A stretch of DNA of 64,000 bases. Origin: Eutypa lata. Lineage: Eukaryota > Ascomycota > Sordariomycetes > Xylariales > Diatrypaceae. Below are positions 33,886 through 45,169 of this stretch, piece by piece. Made by a program: the position numbers and the translations under genes. The DNA is taken from positions 2,852,001 through 2,916,000 of the forward strand of contig JAKULF010000001.1 in NCBI GenBank assembly GCA_022661535.1. Reading direction: 5' to 3'. The notes beneath the pieces are model-generated. The model had not been told where the DNA came from. It worked only from the letters and a program-made list of their open reading frames with translations, and made no database searches. Every line of letters begins with the position of its first letter. Position 1 is the stretch's first letter.

Positions 33886-36000
33886 CTCGGAGCGCCGCCA
33901 CCGGTAAGACATCAAGCCTACACCATATTCCCCTGATAGTAAACTAATACCTAGCGTATCATACAGTCTCTATCTATCGTTGAAGCTAGCATTGAGGACC
34001 TGCAGGAAGCTCTGAGTTCCGGCCAGATCAACTCAGTCCAGTTGCTTGCCAAGCACCTTCATCGGGTTGCACAGTACGATCGTCGAGGTGTTCGACTCAA
34101 TGCCATCCCCGTGATCAACCCTTCTATGTTCGAGGATGCGCAAGCCTCCGATGACTACCGAGCGAGCAACAACGGCAGCATTAGGTCTCTGCTGGAGGGC
34201 ATCCCGTTCACTGTCAAAGACAGCTATATGTTAACCGGTCTACCGGTGGCCGCTGGCTCTCCCGCTTTCGTAAACTTGACGGCATCACATGATGCATTTA
34301 CCGTCGGACAGCTTCGCAAGAGCGGGGCAATTGCTCTCGGAAAGACCATCATGCCTCCTATGGCGAATGGAGGTATGCAACGGGGTGTCTATGGGAGAGC
34401 AGACAGTCCTTACAATAGGGATTATCTGACCGCAGCTATGGGTTCCGGTTCATCAAACGGCTGTGGAACCTCCACTGCGGCTAGCATGGCTGTGTTCGGC
34501 ATGGCCGAGGAGACGGTCTCGTCGGGGCGATCCCCAGCTTCGAACAATGGACTCGTCGCTTATACTCCGTCACGAGGCGTTCTTTCAGTCCGTGGGAACT
34601 GGCCCCTCCAGCCAAGCGCAGATGTCGCCGTGCCACATGCCAGATCAGTCAAGGACATGATGGCTATTCTAGACGTCCTTGTGGTGAAAGATGAGGATAC
34701 GACTAGTGACTTCTGGAGAGGCCAACCGTTCATCACTCTTCCTGAAGTTGATACGGTACGCCCGGAGTCCTTCCTTACTCTTGCCGACCCCGATGCGCTC
34801 AAGGGGAAGCGCATCGGAGTACCGAAGATGTTTATTGGTGAAGATGATCCTGCTGCCGTACCTGTCTGGGTCCGCCCATCGGTTCGAGCACTATGGGACA
34901 GTGCACGCAAGACTCTAGAGTCTCTTGGTGCGATGGTAGAGGAGGTAGACTTCCCAGCTGTCACGAATTACGAAGTTACACCCACCAACATACAGGTCGA
35001 AACAGACTACCCCCTGCCAGGCTATTTCAACGGCAGCTCCGGCCCGGATGGGTTGACTGCGTACGCTTGGGACGATTTCTTGCAAATGGTCAACGATACC
35101 AGTGATGTTACCAGGCTCGGTGACGTCGATCCCGCGTTGATATTTCCGCAGATACCTGGGACGATTCCCGACCGGTACAGCAACCGTTTTGGCAACCGAT
35201 CCGCCAGCTACATTACGTATGTCGAGTATGGCAAGAATCGCAGCGGTTCCATCTACGATCTGCCAGACCTTGGCCTTTACCTGCAGGAGCTCGAGGACCG
35301 CCGCAAGCGGGATCTCGAGCAGTGGATGGACGATAAGTCACTAGACTTAGTTGTGTGGCCCGCTGCAGGCGACGTCGGCTTCGAAGATGTCGAGATCAAC
35401 CCGGAGTCCGCGGAGCTCACATGGCGCAATGGTGTCGCTCGGTCTATGGGCAACGGCGCGATCCGACAGCTCGGAGTGCCAACCGTCAGCGTTAGCATCG
35501 GCCCGATGAGTGATAAGAAGATGCCGATGAGCTTAACTTTCGCCTCGAAGGCATACGATGATAGCTCTCTATTGAGCTACGCTTATGCCTTTGAAACTGC
35601 CCGCAAAGGCCGTTTTGCGCCTCCGCGAACTCCCGAATTAGCTACTGATATTATCTCCATGAATGGTTGCAAGAGTCCAGTTTTGGGCAAGCAAGCTCCC
35701 AAGTTAGAAGTGGCGGCTAAGAGAATTGATGCGTCTATGTTATCGATCTCCGGAAGCGTCATCGTCGATGGCGGCAGTAAAGATACGGTTGTAGTCGAGA
35801 TATTCGTGGACGGCGTTCCTATTGAGTCTAGAATATATTACAACAACTCTGTATGGAGCATCACAACTGACTCCATTCTGCCACCGTTGGTACAATCTCG
35901 CTTTGGCGAGATTAATGTACCCGATGCGAGCTTAGCAATGGTGGTTGTGGTAGCTACAGCACCAAATGGACGGTCCGCCGGCAAGCTCGTCTTTGCTTGA

Positions 36001-36729
36001 ACGTGGTCATTCGCGTGGACATATCGATAAGAATAATCAAGACATCTAGATGGTAAGTGAATGTTAGCTAACTAATCTTTAATTAATAAACATCCAACAC
36101 TAGAAAGCTGTTCTCTCATTGATTTCTCCAATATCCTTCTCTTCTCGTGAAGCTAACAATACCCCCTTTCCTATAAGAAAAGTTACGTTCTCCAGAATCT
36201 AATTGGAAATTTAACTTAATTTCAAATTATATAAATCAAAGTTCTTCACCCTTAGAGATGACAAGTATTAGGGGAAAGGAGGGTGGCAGGGACAGGGGGG
36301 AGAGCATAGAGCAAGATGCTTCCATCCCAAGACCAAAGCCAATGCTAGCCGTTGACAATCTACAAGGGGAAATAAGAAGTTGCGTGTTGTAACTGCCGGA
36401 GCGTAGTAAAGATATGTAACTATAATTAACTATACCTTTAGCGTCTACGTTATATACCTCCTTACGGCTATTCTGGCAAGAACTCAACACTATATGCCAC
36501 TCCTTACTGCCAACACCATTGGGACATAAGGGAGGCTGGGATAATCTCGCTAGCATTAAGGAGGGCGCTGATCACGTCGAAAGGATAGCCTCGATCAAGA
36601 AGGTCTCAAATGAGCTGTAGCCATATGTACAAGTAGATTAAGTTCCTTATATCTCTAATAACACTGTCTAAACTATTTCCCCATCTAGCTATGGCAATTA
36701 CATAGTAGGCGACTTAGCGTATCTACTTA
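36001..36729. other. Intergenic, no gene seen
   Basis: This is the 3' flank of the amidase gene. A reverse 106-codon frame at 36236-36556 has no support. Confidence 0.55.
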
Positions 36730-37256
36730 GCAGACGCAGCCCCCAACTTCACACCGGTGACAGTGTCTATCCACCGCCATTTGCGCTTAGTAGACGCTAA
36801 TATATCTCGACAGTGAGGCAAAGAAAGTCGCATCAGCAGATGCTCTCTAAGAAAGCCTCTTAACCAGCCGTATCGCGACACCCTCGAACGCGCACTCGCG
36901 CGAGAAGACCGCACCGCCACAGTCGAGGATCTAAAGACAGCAAGCACTATGTATACTCTCCGAGGACCTGACGCAGAACTTGCTCTTCCACAACGAGACG
37001 GCCATCGATCTTCCAGGTGCTCTAACTACGCCCCGTCCGCCGCTGTACCCGACCCTAGTTAGGTTAGCAGCTAGGTAGGTAGGTAGGTAGGTAGGTAGGT
37101 AGCTCGCTCTGGACAACCTCATCGAGAACCGGGACTCGACCGCCTTCGTGAGGCAGACGGTGGCGGCGCTCGCCGCGAACTATCCCGGATAAGACCATAC
37201 GTTCTCGGGAATCGGGTACGGCGACAAGCCGAAGCGGGTAGAGAACGGATCACAGC
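36730..37256 (+). pseudogene. Decayed gene remnant of unknown family
   Basis: GC-rich, coding-like fragments follow one another on the plus strand in alternating frames. NFTPVTVSIHRHLRLVDAN (from 36730) ends in TGA, then come LDSEAKKVASADAL, then RDTLERALAREDRTATVEDL, then TQNLLFHNETAIDLP, then LDNLIENRDSTAFVRQTVAA, and finally FSGIGYGDKPKRVENGSQ. A tetranucleotide microsatellite (37073-37102) lies between two fragments and carries an in-frame stop. Base composition contrasts with the AT-richer flanks. I do not recognise the family. At least three frame breaks make a working product unlikely, though unrecognised introns could explain one or two. Confidence 0.45.
37073..37102. repeat. (AGGT)n microsatellite
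   Basis: Seven AGGT units plus AG lie within the decayed gene remnant. A longer tract of the same unit occurs at 63104-63143. Confidence 0.95.
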
Positions 37257-40059
37257 TTAGCGTCACGAGTAAGTAGTTCGGTGGCACAGCTACCACCTAG
37301 TCCGCTAATTGTAGGCAGTGGTAGTTCGACGCGAGGGAGCGGTAGATACCAAGGCGATTTCAGCGAGGTTCCGAGCGAGACATCCTATTCTGTTGGTGGG
37401 GAATGCTTCGATACCGCCACGCCTCTTGCGTCGGTACGGGATTTGAGCGAGGAGCATTGAGGGCAGCGCAGCATCTTGCGTTAGCATAACTGTTACGGGG
37501 TAAGCAAGCAAGTATATTTATGTATCATACCACCTTTTGGCATACTGCCGACCGCGCATCTAGTATACGACTTGTCTCTCGTGGCAGGCTTCGAACTGCA
37601 ATATAAAGTACATTTATGATTACCTCTTTGAAGGCACCTTGTCGGAGCCTGACACACTCTGTGAACTCAACGAATCACTCTTCCCCATGCGCTCGGAGCA
37701 GGTAATGTGAATTAGGCAATACGATGGTAGTAGTTCATAGACAGATTTCTTTTCAGTCACTTGAATTCTCGCTTGGGTTTGATAGATGTATTAAGAACAT
37801 GTAGTTATTAGGCTATCAAGCCTTCAACATATTTGTATTTGTGCAAAATGCGTTATTCTAGCTCTGCTACTCTTCAATCTCTCGCGATGTCAGAAGGCTT
37901 GGCATCGCATCAATTACCTAGGTACCTGGTTCGGCCCGTAAGGGACCGAAGAGTGGATAGAAGGAAATTACTATGGATTGGAATGTGAAAAGTATGTTGG
38001 ACAGAAAGAATCTTCACCACTAGTTATCATCGTCAATGAACCGAATGAGTAGCCTATGGAGGTTACTTGGGGTCGTATTCGTAGTATCTGACTGTTTAGC
38101 ACGCATCTCATAGGTCGACCTCTACTTTGAATTAGCTTGCGTAAACAAGGGGATATGCCGCCAAGAAGACCAGGTATGATCAAACGAGAAAGTTACAAAT
38201 AGCTTCAGTTATAAGGAATTCTTTCAGAGGTAAACTCAGTACAGGTCTCCATTGTATCATCATCAGCTTTGGGATGGTAGTCGTACCCAATAATGAAAAG
38301 TGAAAAAAAAAAAACAGATGTTACGAAATAGCTAGGACTTACCGTTAGGGCCAATCACCAAGCTTTGGGTAACATTCCCAAGTCGAATAATAATTCGCTT
38401 CCAACTACACTCCCCAATCAACACGCAGTGGTATTGAACACAGAGTAGGCAATCCTAGGGTATTAGATGCCCCATTGAATAGTGTCTAGTCATATGGTGA
38501 CACAGAGTGATGGGTAAGAAGAGACAGAGCGCAAGGTAAGAGAATGACCGTCGTCAATTATCTAGGGACCAACCACCCCTACTTATACTCTCTAGCGACC
38601 CTCAGTTAAGTAACCCATGTAGCCGCTAGTCAGAAGGCCCGAAATCCTGTGACAAATGGTCATCTTGAGGAGATGCACACTATGATGTGGGCAATTTTGT
38701 TGTTGAATTTTCTAAGTCTAGTAGGTGAAAAAAAGCTAGGCCAGCTAGTTAGTTAGAGCTATCAAATTCTTCGAATCACGTGACGCCCCCACAGACTCCT
38801 GACGTTATCTTAAGGCCGAAGCACTAGTCACCCGACCAACAAGTCAACTTAGACTGGGATAATACTGGAATATGGCATCGTGGACTGCCCTGGCTGTGGT
38901 AAGGTAGAATTATCATGCGGAGGTTCGGTGCGGAAACTACCTGGAAGAAAAAAAATTCAGTTAGGACGCCATTTTACATAATGAATGTATAAATGTGTCT
39001 GAGAAAAGCTCGATCAGATATTTTGCATGGTATTTTCAGGGAACCGAGTAGATTCCAGTCAACCAATGTGATTTCGTTGAAAATCATCATGTAAAATTTT
39101 TTTTCCAGAAAGGTGCAATGCTAGAGAAACTTACATGATGAGAAAGCAAATAAACGATAATGAAACCGTAGTCGACATCCTATTGCAGTAGCTTGTTAGT
39201 CATTAACAGGTATATATTCCTAGAGCACATGTTATAAAAGAATAAACAGTGGTTGTCAGAACGACAAAACAATCTATCGTTTTGTACAACTAGAAGAAGC
39301 ATTGGATCAAACTGATACAGTTGGGGATCATCATTAACTGTATGGATATAGTAAGGCACCAGGTTGTTTCCATATAGTGATATGGTGCTGCGATAGTACT
39401 TACTTTAGGTATTCTTCCGAAGATGGAAGAATTCAGAATATCAGATATTACCTAGATAGTACCCAACCTGTATTTTCTACCCAGTAATGAATCGTGCAGT
39501 GAGAGGGAAGTTATCTGCATGTGGACGTTGATACGATGCCTGCTGCTGACTCTCTGGATAACGTGTGTGTAAAGCCTGAAATATCAGGGTAACGACCAGG
39601 ACGATTTTGATAGAATAGATTGAAGTTAAAATTGAAAACTGCTCTGTTTTCCAGGTGGCGGTTGGTGTCGGGAATCAAATGAAAAATTAGAAAGAAAGTA
39701 AAAAGCTGCATGGGATTACTGACAAACGGGTCTAGTAACATGTATGTAGAGATTTGACATGTACAAATGGGTGCGGTTTTGGGACAAGTGCAGGCAGACC
39801 AGGAAGGTGCAGTAGACATGTAGGCATGTATGTATTTAGGACTATGCACTTTGAGCGAAATGGTATCAGGGGACATTCAAATTTGCAGTACCAGTGATAA
39901 TAAACTCTTAAACGCTTCCAGCCTGGTAACCGAGTTCAGTTTATTTATCCATTACAACAACTCAATATTAGCGCATACTGTGTATGTATATGCTACATCT
40001 TATCTACCTACATAGGTAATACACAGCATCAAACGATACGTTTGTTACCTACATGCCAG
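37257..40059. other. Gene-poor stretch, no gene seen
   Basis: There are no open frames with coding features. The 121-codon reverse frame at 39511-39876 is low-complexity and unsupported. A CACGTG box lies near 38777. Confidence 0.55.
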
Positions 40060-41822
40060 TTACCTAGTTTCTACAGGTCTGTAACCGCTCAGAGAAACCC
40101 GGCACGGGAACTTGCCTCGCGGATGCGCGGACCCGGCCTCGATGAAGTACGCTTTCTCATTAGCCACATTCGTCAGGTCCAGCTTCTCGCCAGCGTAGAC
40201 CTCGTCATAGCACTCCTGGAAGTCGAACTCGCGAGCGAAGACCGCTAGGAAGGCCCTCAACTCCTTCATCACGAGCGCCTGCCCCGTGCAGTTGCGCGTC
40301 CCGTGCTCGAACGTGCGCCAGGCACCCTTGGCGGGGTACAGCTCGTGATCCGGCCCCACGAGAAAGCGCTCGGGCAGGAACTCCAGCGGCCGGACCCAGA
40401 CTTTCGGACTCCGGTGTATGGTGAAATGGTTCATCTGGACAGCGACCCCCTCGGTTGGGTACTCGGTGCCGTCTTGTCCCTTGAGCACCATATCAGCACA
40501 TCCCGCGCGTATACCGTTCGCCGGCGGGAAGAGGCGCATCGTTTCCTTGATGACTGCGGTGGTATATGATAACGAATTCAGTATCGCGGGATTTTCGGTG
40601 ATTTTCTGCGTGCAAGCAGCTAGGTTCGTCCCCAAGACCTCGTCATGCTCTGCTCGCAATTTTGCTAGGACCTCGGGATGGCTCCATACTGTATAACAAC
40701 ACGTCACCATGCTAGCTGATGTCGAGTCGTAGCCCGCGAAAAAGAACATGCGCAGCTGTGCGGAGAGCATCTTCAGGAAGTCAGCGTCCAGGGGTTCGGA
40801 AGATCGTCGCCCCGGCTGTGAGTAGTAAGCCTGGAGAGCTTGGTCGAGAAGCGACTTGAATCCACCCATCTCTTCTTGCACCTTGGTATTTCGAAATGCG
40901 CCTACCCTCTTGTTGACTTGGGCTTGGATATGGTTATCGAGGAGGCGTCCATTGTTCCACGTACTGAGCTTCCTTAAAGGATTCAGCTGGCCAAGGTTAT
41001 CAATCACGTTGTTAGCAGCGAACTTGAGACCTAGTTGCCTGAGCATGGTGTCAGAAAGGGGGTGGGAACCCGCTGTCTGATTACCGAGTTCCGTGTTGAA
41101 GACCACATGTCCGATGATATCGTTCATGAGTGCTAGGGTTAGAGGCTCTAATTGAAATAGTTCCCTTGTCTGAGCTTTCTGGCGTAGCGTATCCCGCAAA
41201 ATAGCTAGCTTTTCGACGACGACGGATAGAGCAGCATCGAGGTTACTATTATTAAAAAATGGCAGAAATAGGTTGTTGTTGTGCTTCCACACCTGACCAT
41301 TTTCAGTGAAGAGGTTGAGACCTCCTCTACCCGAGATTGGCTCGAACCAACTATTGAGGGTGTGTGGTTTCTCAGCACCTGTCCAGGGATGCGAAATGAC
41401 CTGGTTCGCTAAATAGGGGTCCATGATACAAAGTAAAGGCTCGTTTATGGGAAAGGCATCAAAGTAAAAAGCATCCGGGCGACCAATTTTCCTGTACATC
41501 CAATCTATAACATAGGTACTGTGAGCGCCCGGAGGCAAGTCATCGGTTGCAGACTTTGCCTGTAATAGGTGACCGAAGACTCTGCTGTGTGGAAGCATCG
41601 GCTAACACATCGCTGTTAGCACAGACTCTAACCAAGCCTAGGGAGATGGCAGATGAAAATCTGAGGACTCACCTTCCCTAGCTTCTGTAGCCGGATCACC
41701 AGCGTTCGGGCGCGCCATCCTTTTAATATGAAGTTGAAGAGCCGAGAAATACCGATGACTAATCCCACACCGATGAGGGCATTGAGGAGAACTCGGCTTG
41801 TGTCCATTTCGAGCAATTCCAA
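40060..41822 (-). CDS. Cytochrome P450, CYP59/StcS-like
   Basis: A haem-thiolate monooxygenase anchored in the ER. Exon 1 is 41822-41673 and exon 2 is 41601-40060, with a 71-nt GTGAGT..TTAG intron, giving 563 residues. The N-terminus has a membrane anchor (about residues 10-32, LLNALIGVGLVIGISRLFNF). The oxygen-binding I-helix motif AGYDST is near residue 338, the ExxR motif (KETMR) near 401, and the haem-binding FEHGTRNCTG, containing the Cys ligand, near 484. The segment LYPAKGAWRTFEHGTRNC strongly recalls CYP59 enzymes such as the sterigmatocystin P450 StcS. That suggests oxidation of a polyketide or other lipophilic substrate. No polyketide synthase or other cluster gene is nearby, so its pathway is unknown. 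All key residues are intact. Confidence 0.92.
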
Positions 41823-42512
41823 AACTTCAGCTTTAAAGATGTTAATGTTGCGAGTATGGTGTCAACTTAATGAAGAGGTTGAACCATTCTCATATTTATC
41901 ACAGCCAAGATGAGCTCCATTCGTAGGCTTACTTACGGCCGATATATTTAGAATTAATCAAGAGATCATTTGGGATGATATTACCGACGCGTTGATTCGC
42001 TGCCCTATAACTACACCTGGACATTGCAGCTGCTGGGGTTATCCCACCATTATCCCACCCAACGTTAAGAGTTAGCGTCGCCTTATCGACATAACTAGCC
42101 CCATTAGCTGAAAATTAGGTACAGCTCCCTGACTGGAAAAGCGAATACGGTTGTTCAAGGTAGCAGGGTAGAAGCAAGGCAAGTACCTAGTTCTTCCTCA
42201 TGACAAATCTTCAAAAGAACACAAACAAGAATAAATACTATGTACTACTTGAGTAAAGTTTGAGGACTTCCAAGTCGCCCAATTGCTTAACCAGTCGCGT
42301 CGCGAGATCATCCAACTTCTCTCGATGTATCATGATCAACGTCCATAATAGATAATAGTTAGATAAGATGCGATAAGATAAAAGATAAGACAAAAATTAC
42401 AATTCATTGGCTGTCCATGTCCTAGCTCCACCAAAATTTCCTAAGAAATCTTGAAGTGAAAAGAAAGATTCATTCCTCAAATACAACAATCCAATCAGTA
42501 TAAAATCGCACA
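41823..42512. promoter_or_regulatory. Shared divergent promoter region, P450 and NOP9
   Basis: The P450 (minus) and NOP9 (plus) are transcribed away from this 690-bp gap. A GATAAGATGCGATAAGATAAAAGATAAGA cluster, i.e. several GATA-factor-type GATAAG sites, lies at about 42348-42389. No TATA box can be assigned with confidence. Confidence 0.45.
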
Positions 42513-44699
42513 ATGCCGAAGCCACGCACGAAACGTCAGGCTATTCGAGATGAGCGGAAACAGAAACGTCGTGAGAAGGCCTTAGCGGCTGCCGACACAA
42601 ATCGCGCTGCTAAGCGACAGCGATTAGAAGAAGAAGAAGAAGAAGAAGAAGAAGAAGAAGAAGCAGAAGACGGGAACGAGCAAGCAAAAGGCCAAGAAGG
42701 TGTTGCGACATTCCAAGATGGCCACGACCAAGAGGGAGGAGGAGGCGAACGGGAGTTCTTTGGCATGCTATCCGAAGAGGAGCAGGAATACTTCCGATCC
42801 GTGGACGAGCAGCTCGATGTCGACGACTTCCCATCGCAGGAGGAACGGGACCTCTACCTAGCCGGGGTCTTCACCGAGGCCCAGGGCAAAGAACTGAAAC
42901 TAGCATGCAGTCAATCCTGTTCTAGGTTAATGGAGCGATTGATCCTCATGTCGAATACGCGGCAGAAGAAGAAGCTTTTCGAACAGTTCGGCGGCCACTT
43001 CCTCAACCTCATCCAACACAGATTCGCCAGTCATTGTTGCGAGACACTATTTCTACAGTCCGCCCCAATCGTCACACGAGAACTCGGCGGCGAGCGAGAC
43101 GATTTATCTGCAGATCAGGATGACCCCGAGGACAAACCGCTGCCGTATATGGAGGAGCTGTTCCTCGTAACCCTCGACGAACTCGAGGGCCGTTTAACCT
43201 ACCTCCTTACCGACAGATTTGCCTCTCACACCTTACGCGTTTTCCTAATTATCCTCTCGGGTCGACCTTTAGAACAGTCATCAACGAAATCTCTCATCCA
43301 CAGCAAGAAGAAGGAACAAATATCGGTCCCGTGGGCAAGAAATGGCACGAACGAGTTAAGCTCACAGATACGAGCAGTACCCGCCTCCTTTACCTTGGCT
43401 TCCAAGAAGATTATCAACGATGCGACCAAGGAAATGAGTGCCACCGAGCTTCGTGTCCTGGCGACCCACCCTACCGGTAACCCAGTACTCCAGCTATTCC
43501 TAGAGTTAGACATTGCTCTGAGCTCTGAGTCTGAGGGTGAAGACAAATCGGAAGAGATGACTCTTCTCTGGCGGCTTTTGCCTGGAGCTCCTGCTACGTT
43601 GAAGGACGCTACTACGAAAGCGTCCGACTTCGTTAACAGTATGTTGTATGATGCGATAGGTTCAAGACTTCTCGAGGTCCTCATCACCCACTGTCCCGGA
43701 AAGGTTTTCAAGGCCCTTTGGAAGCATGTTTTCGCCGACCGGATACATAGTCTGTTGCGCAATGACATCGCTTCATATCCAGCTATCCGGGTGTTAAACC
43801 GTCTCAGCAAGGAGGATCTCGAGACGGCCGTCAAAAACACACTACCCGAAATTCCCAAGTTAATATCGTTATCGAGATTCAACGTGATCAAGACCTTGTT
43901 CGAACGATGTCAGGTCCGCCAAAACAAGACCGAAATCGATGCTCTTACCAAGGCATTAGTGGACGCATATGGATCAGATCCCAACGTGATAATCCCAAAG
44001 CTATGCCTCCTCGAGTCGGGGGAGAAGGAGAGCGAGGAGAAGAAACAACCAGAGCCTCTGGCCAAGAATCGTTCAGCTCTCGTGTCGCACGGCTCCAAAC
44101 TAGCAACAACCATGCTCAGCGTACCTGGCTACCCTCGCAGAGCTATCCAGACATCCCTGTCCGCTCTCCCAGAGGAGCTAATCCTACAGCTCGCGACAGC
44201 CTCAGCACCAACATCGCACGTCCTCGTAGACGCGCTATCGACCCCCTCGAAGAACAAGATCTTCCACAAGACGCTCGTGGCTGCGCTGCGGACCCACACC
44301 TTCGAGCTAGCGCAGTCGGAGCACGGCACCCGGGTCCTGAGCGCCATCGTCGCGGTGCCGTCCCGGGGCGACGGGATCACGCTGCCGTTCCACTTCAAGG
44401 AGACCATCATGGCGCAGCTGGGCCAGCACGAGCCGGCGCTGCGCGAGTCGTTCGAGGGCCGCCGCGTCTGGAGGAACTGGAAGGGCGACCTGTGGAAGAA
44501 CAGGCGGAACGAGTGGGTTTCCTGGGCCAAGGAGGTCGATGCCGCGCCTATCGATGCGGGAATCGTTCCTCCTAGGCGACTGCCCGCGCCTAGTAGTAGT
44601 ACCTTTCCGGGGGGAGGTGCTAATAATGGTTGGAAAGGTGCAGCAGGAGCAGTAGATAGCAATAAGAAGCGCAAGCGGGATGTTGCGAGCGCGGCTTAG
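42513..44699 (+). CDS. NOP9: Nucleolar protein 9, pumilio-repeat rRNA-processing factor
   Basis: Nop9 binds pre-rRNA around the 20S D-site region and is needed for 40S subunit maturation in the nucleolus. One exon, 728 residues. The N-terminus is basic (MPKPRTKRQAIRDERKQKRR) followed by a run of Glu encoded by GAA repeats (about residues 39-50) and the FFGMLSEEEQEYFRSVDE block typical of Nop9. Pumilio-like repeats are visible at about residues 150-180 (HRFASHCCETLF), 225-245 (LTDRFASHTLRVFL), 370-420 (LYDAIGSRLLEVLI) and 590-615 (SEHGTRVLSAIVA). The C-terminus carries ESFEGRRVWRNWKGDLWKNR, highly conserved in the family, and ends in a nuclear-localisation-type NKKRKRD. Length and motif order match fungal orthologues. 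Confidence 0.96.
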   Translation: MPKPRTKRQAIRDERKQKRREKALAAADTNRAAKRQRLEEEEEEEEEEEEAEDGNEQAKGQEGVATFQDGHDQEGGGGEREFFGMLSEEEQEYFRSVDEQLDVDDFPSQEERDLYLAGVFTEAQGKELKLACSQSCSRLMERLILMSNTRQKKKLFEQFGGHFLNLIQHRFASHCCETLFLQSAPIVTRELGGERDDLSADQDDPEDKPLPYMEELFLVTLDELEGRLTYLLTDRFASHTLRVFLIILSGRPLEQSSTKSLIHSKKKEQISVPWARNGTNELSSQIRAVPASFTLASKKIINDATKEMSATELRVLATHPTGNPVLQLFLELDIALSSESEGEDKSEEMTLLWRLLPGAPATLKDATTKASDFVNSMLYDAIGSRLLEVLITHCPGKVFKALWKHVFADRIHSLLRNDIASYPAIRVLNRLSKEDLETAVKNTLPEIPKLISLSRFNVIKTLFERCQVRQNKTEIDALTKALVDAYGSDPNVIIPKLCLLESGEKESEEKKQPEPLAKNRSALVSHGSKLATTMLSVPGYPRRAIQTSLSALPEELILQLATASAPTSHVLVDALSTPSKNKIFHKTLVAALRTHTFELAQSEHGTRVLSAIVAVPSRGDGITLPFHFKETIMAQLGQHEPALRESFEGRRVWRNWKGDLWKNRRNEWVSWAKEVDAAPIDAGIVPPRRLPAPSSSTFPGGGANNGWKGAAGAVDSNKKRKRDVASAA

Positions 44700-45169
44700 T
44701 GGATTGAGATAGTTGCTCACGCAGTTGATTAATACATTTTTTACAATAATAGTACTTGCCAAATGTGAATCCAAAGCGGATTATTCGAGTCCATCGCGTA
44801 TCAACACTGCTGTAAGTACCTAAACAAGTACCGAAGGTAATTGCTACTCCCAGCCTGATCACCGGGCAACCAACCATAGGTACATACAGTCATACGCATG
44901 TACTGCACTCACTACCTACATGTAGGTCAACAACGCAGGTAGAATTCACTATTTTCTATCATCGTTCTCCTTCCCGTTATTATCTTTCAATTCTTTCTTT
45001 ATCTTGCTACACGCTAATAAGCCAGTCCAGATACGACACTACTGATTTCAACAGGAACAATACCTACTTTCCACCCCTGCCAACTCTTCCCATTTCTTCA
45101 ACGCCTTCTGCCACGGGTGGAGGTTCTCGGGGTGCCAACATCAACAATTCCTCTTATCAACCAGCCAAA
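44700..45169. other. Intergenic, NOP9 3' flank and next gene's 5' region
   Basis: No gene is seen. The start at 45170 is preceded by CCAAA, a good fungal context. Confidence 0.6.

Larger units (their letters stand above)
33360..36000 (+). pseudogene. Secreted amidase-signature family gene with signal exon split by a MITE
   Basis: Amidase-signature enzymes hydrolyse amide bonds with a Ser-cisSer-Lys triad. Exon 1 starts at ATG 33360 and encodes a signal peptide (MAIYGYILALLAFALVSPT). It is interrupted by a 461-bp element whose first codon in frame is TAA (33417-33419). The remainder of exon 1 is 33886-33903 (LGAPPP). A 63-nt GTAAGA..CAG intron (33904-33966) follows, then exon 2 at 33967-36000, open for 677 codons. 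Exon 2 carries the Lys motif (GIPFTVKDSYMLTG), a Gly/Ser-rich segment (GSGSSNGCGTSTAASM) and VSSGRSPASNNGLVAYTPS, as in fungal amidases. About 130 C-terminal residues beyond the amidase fold have no recognised domain. Without the element and one target duplication the frame is continuous (702 residues). As it stands, secretion should be lost unless transcription starts downstream. The enzyme body is undamaged, so the insertion looks recent. Confidence 0.85.

Noticed and set aside
40060..41822. P450 considered as part of a secondary-metabolite cluster
   Set aside because: Neighbours are NOP9, a decayed gene and gene-poor DNA. No synthase, transporter or regulator lies within the window.
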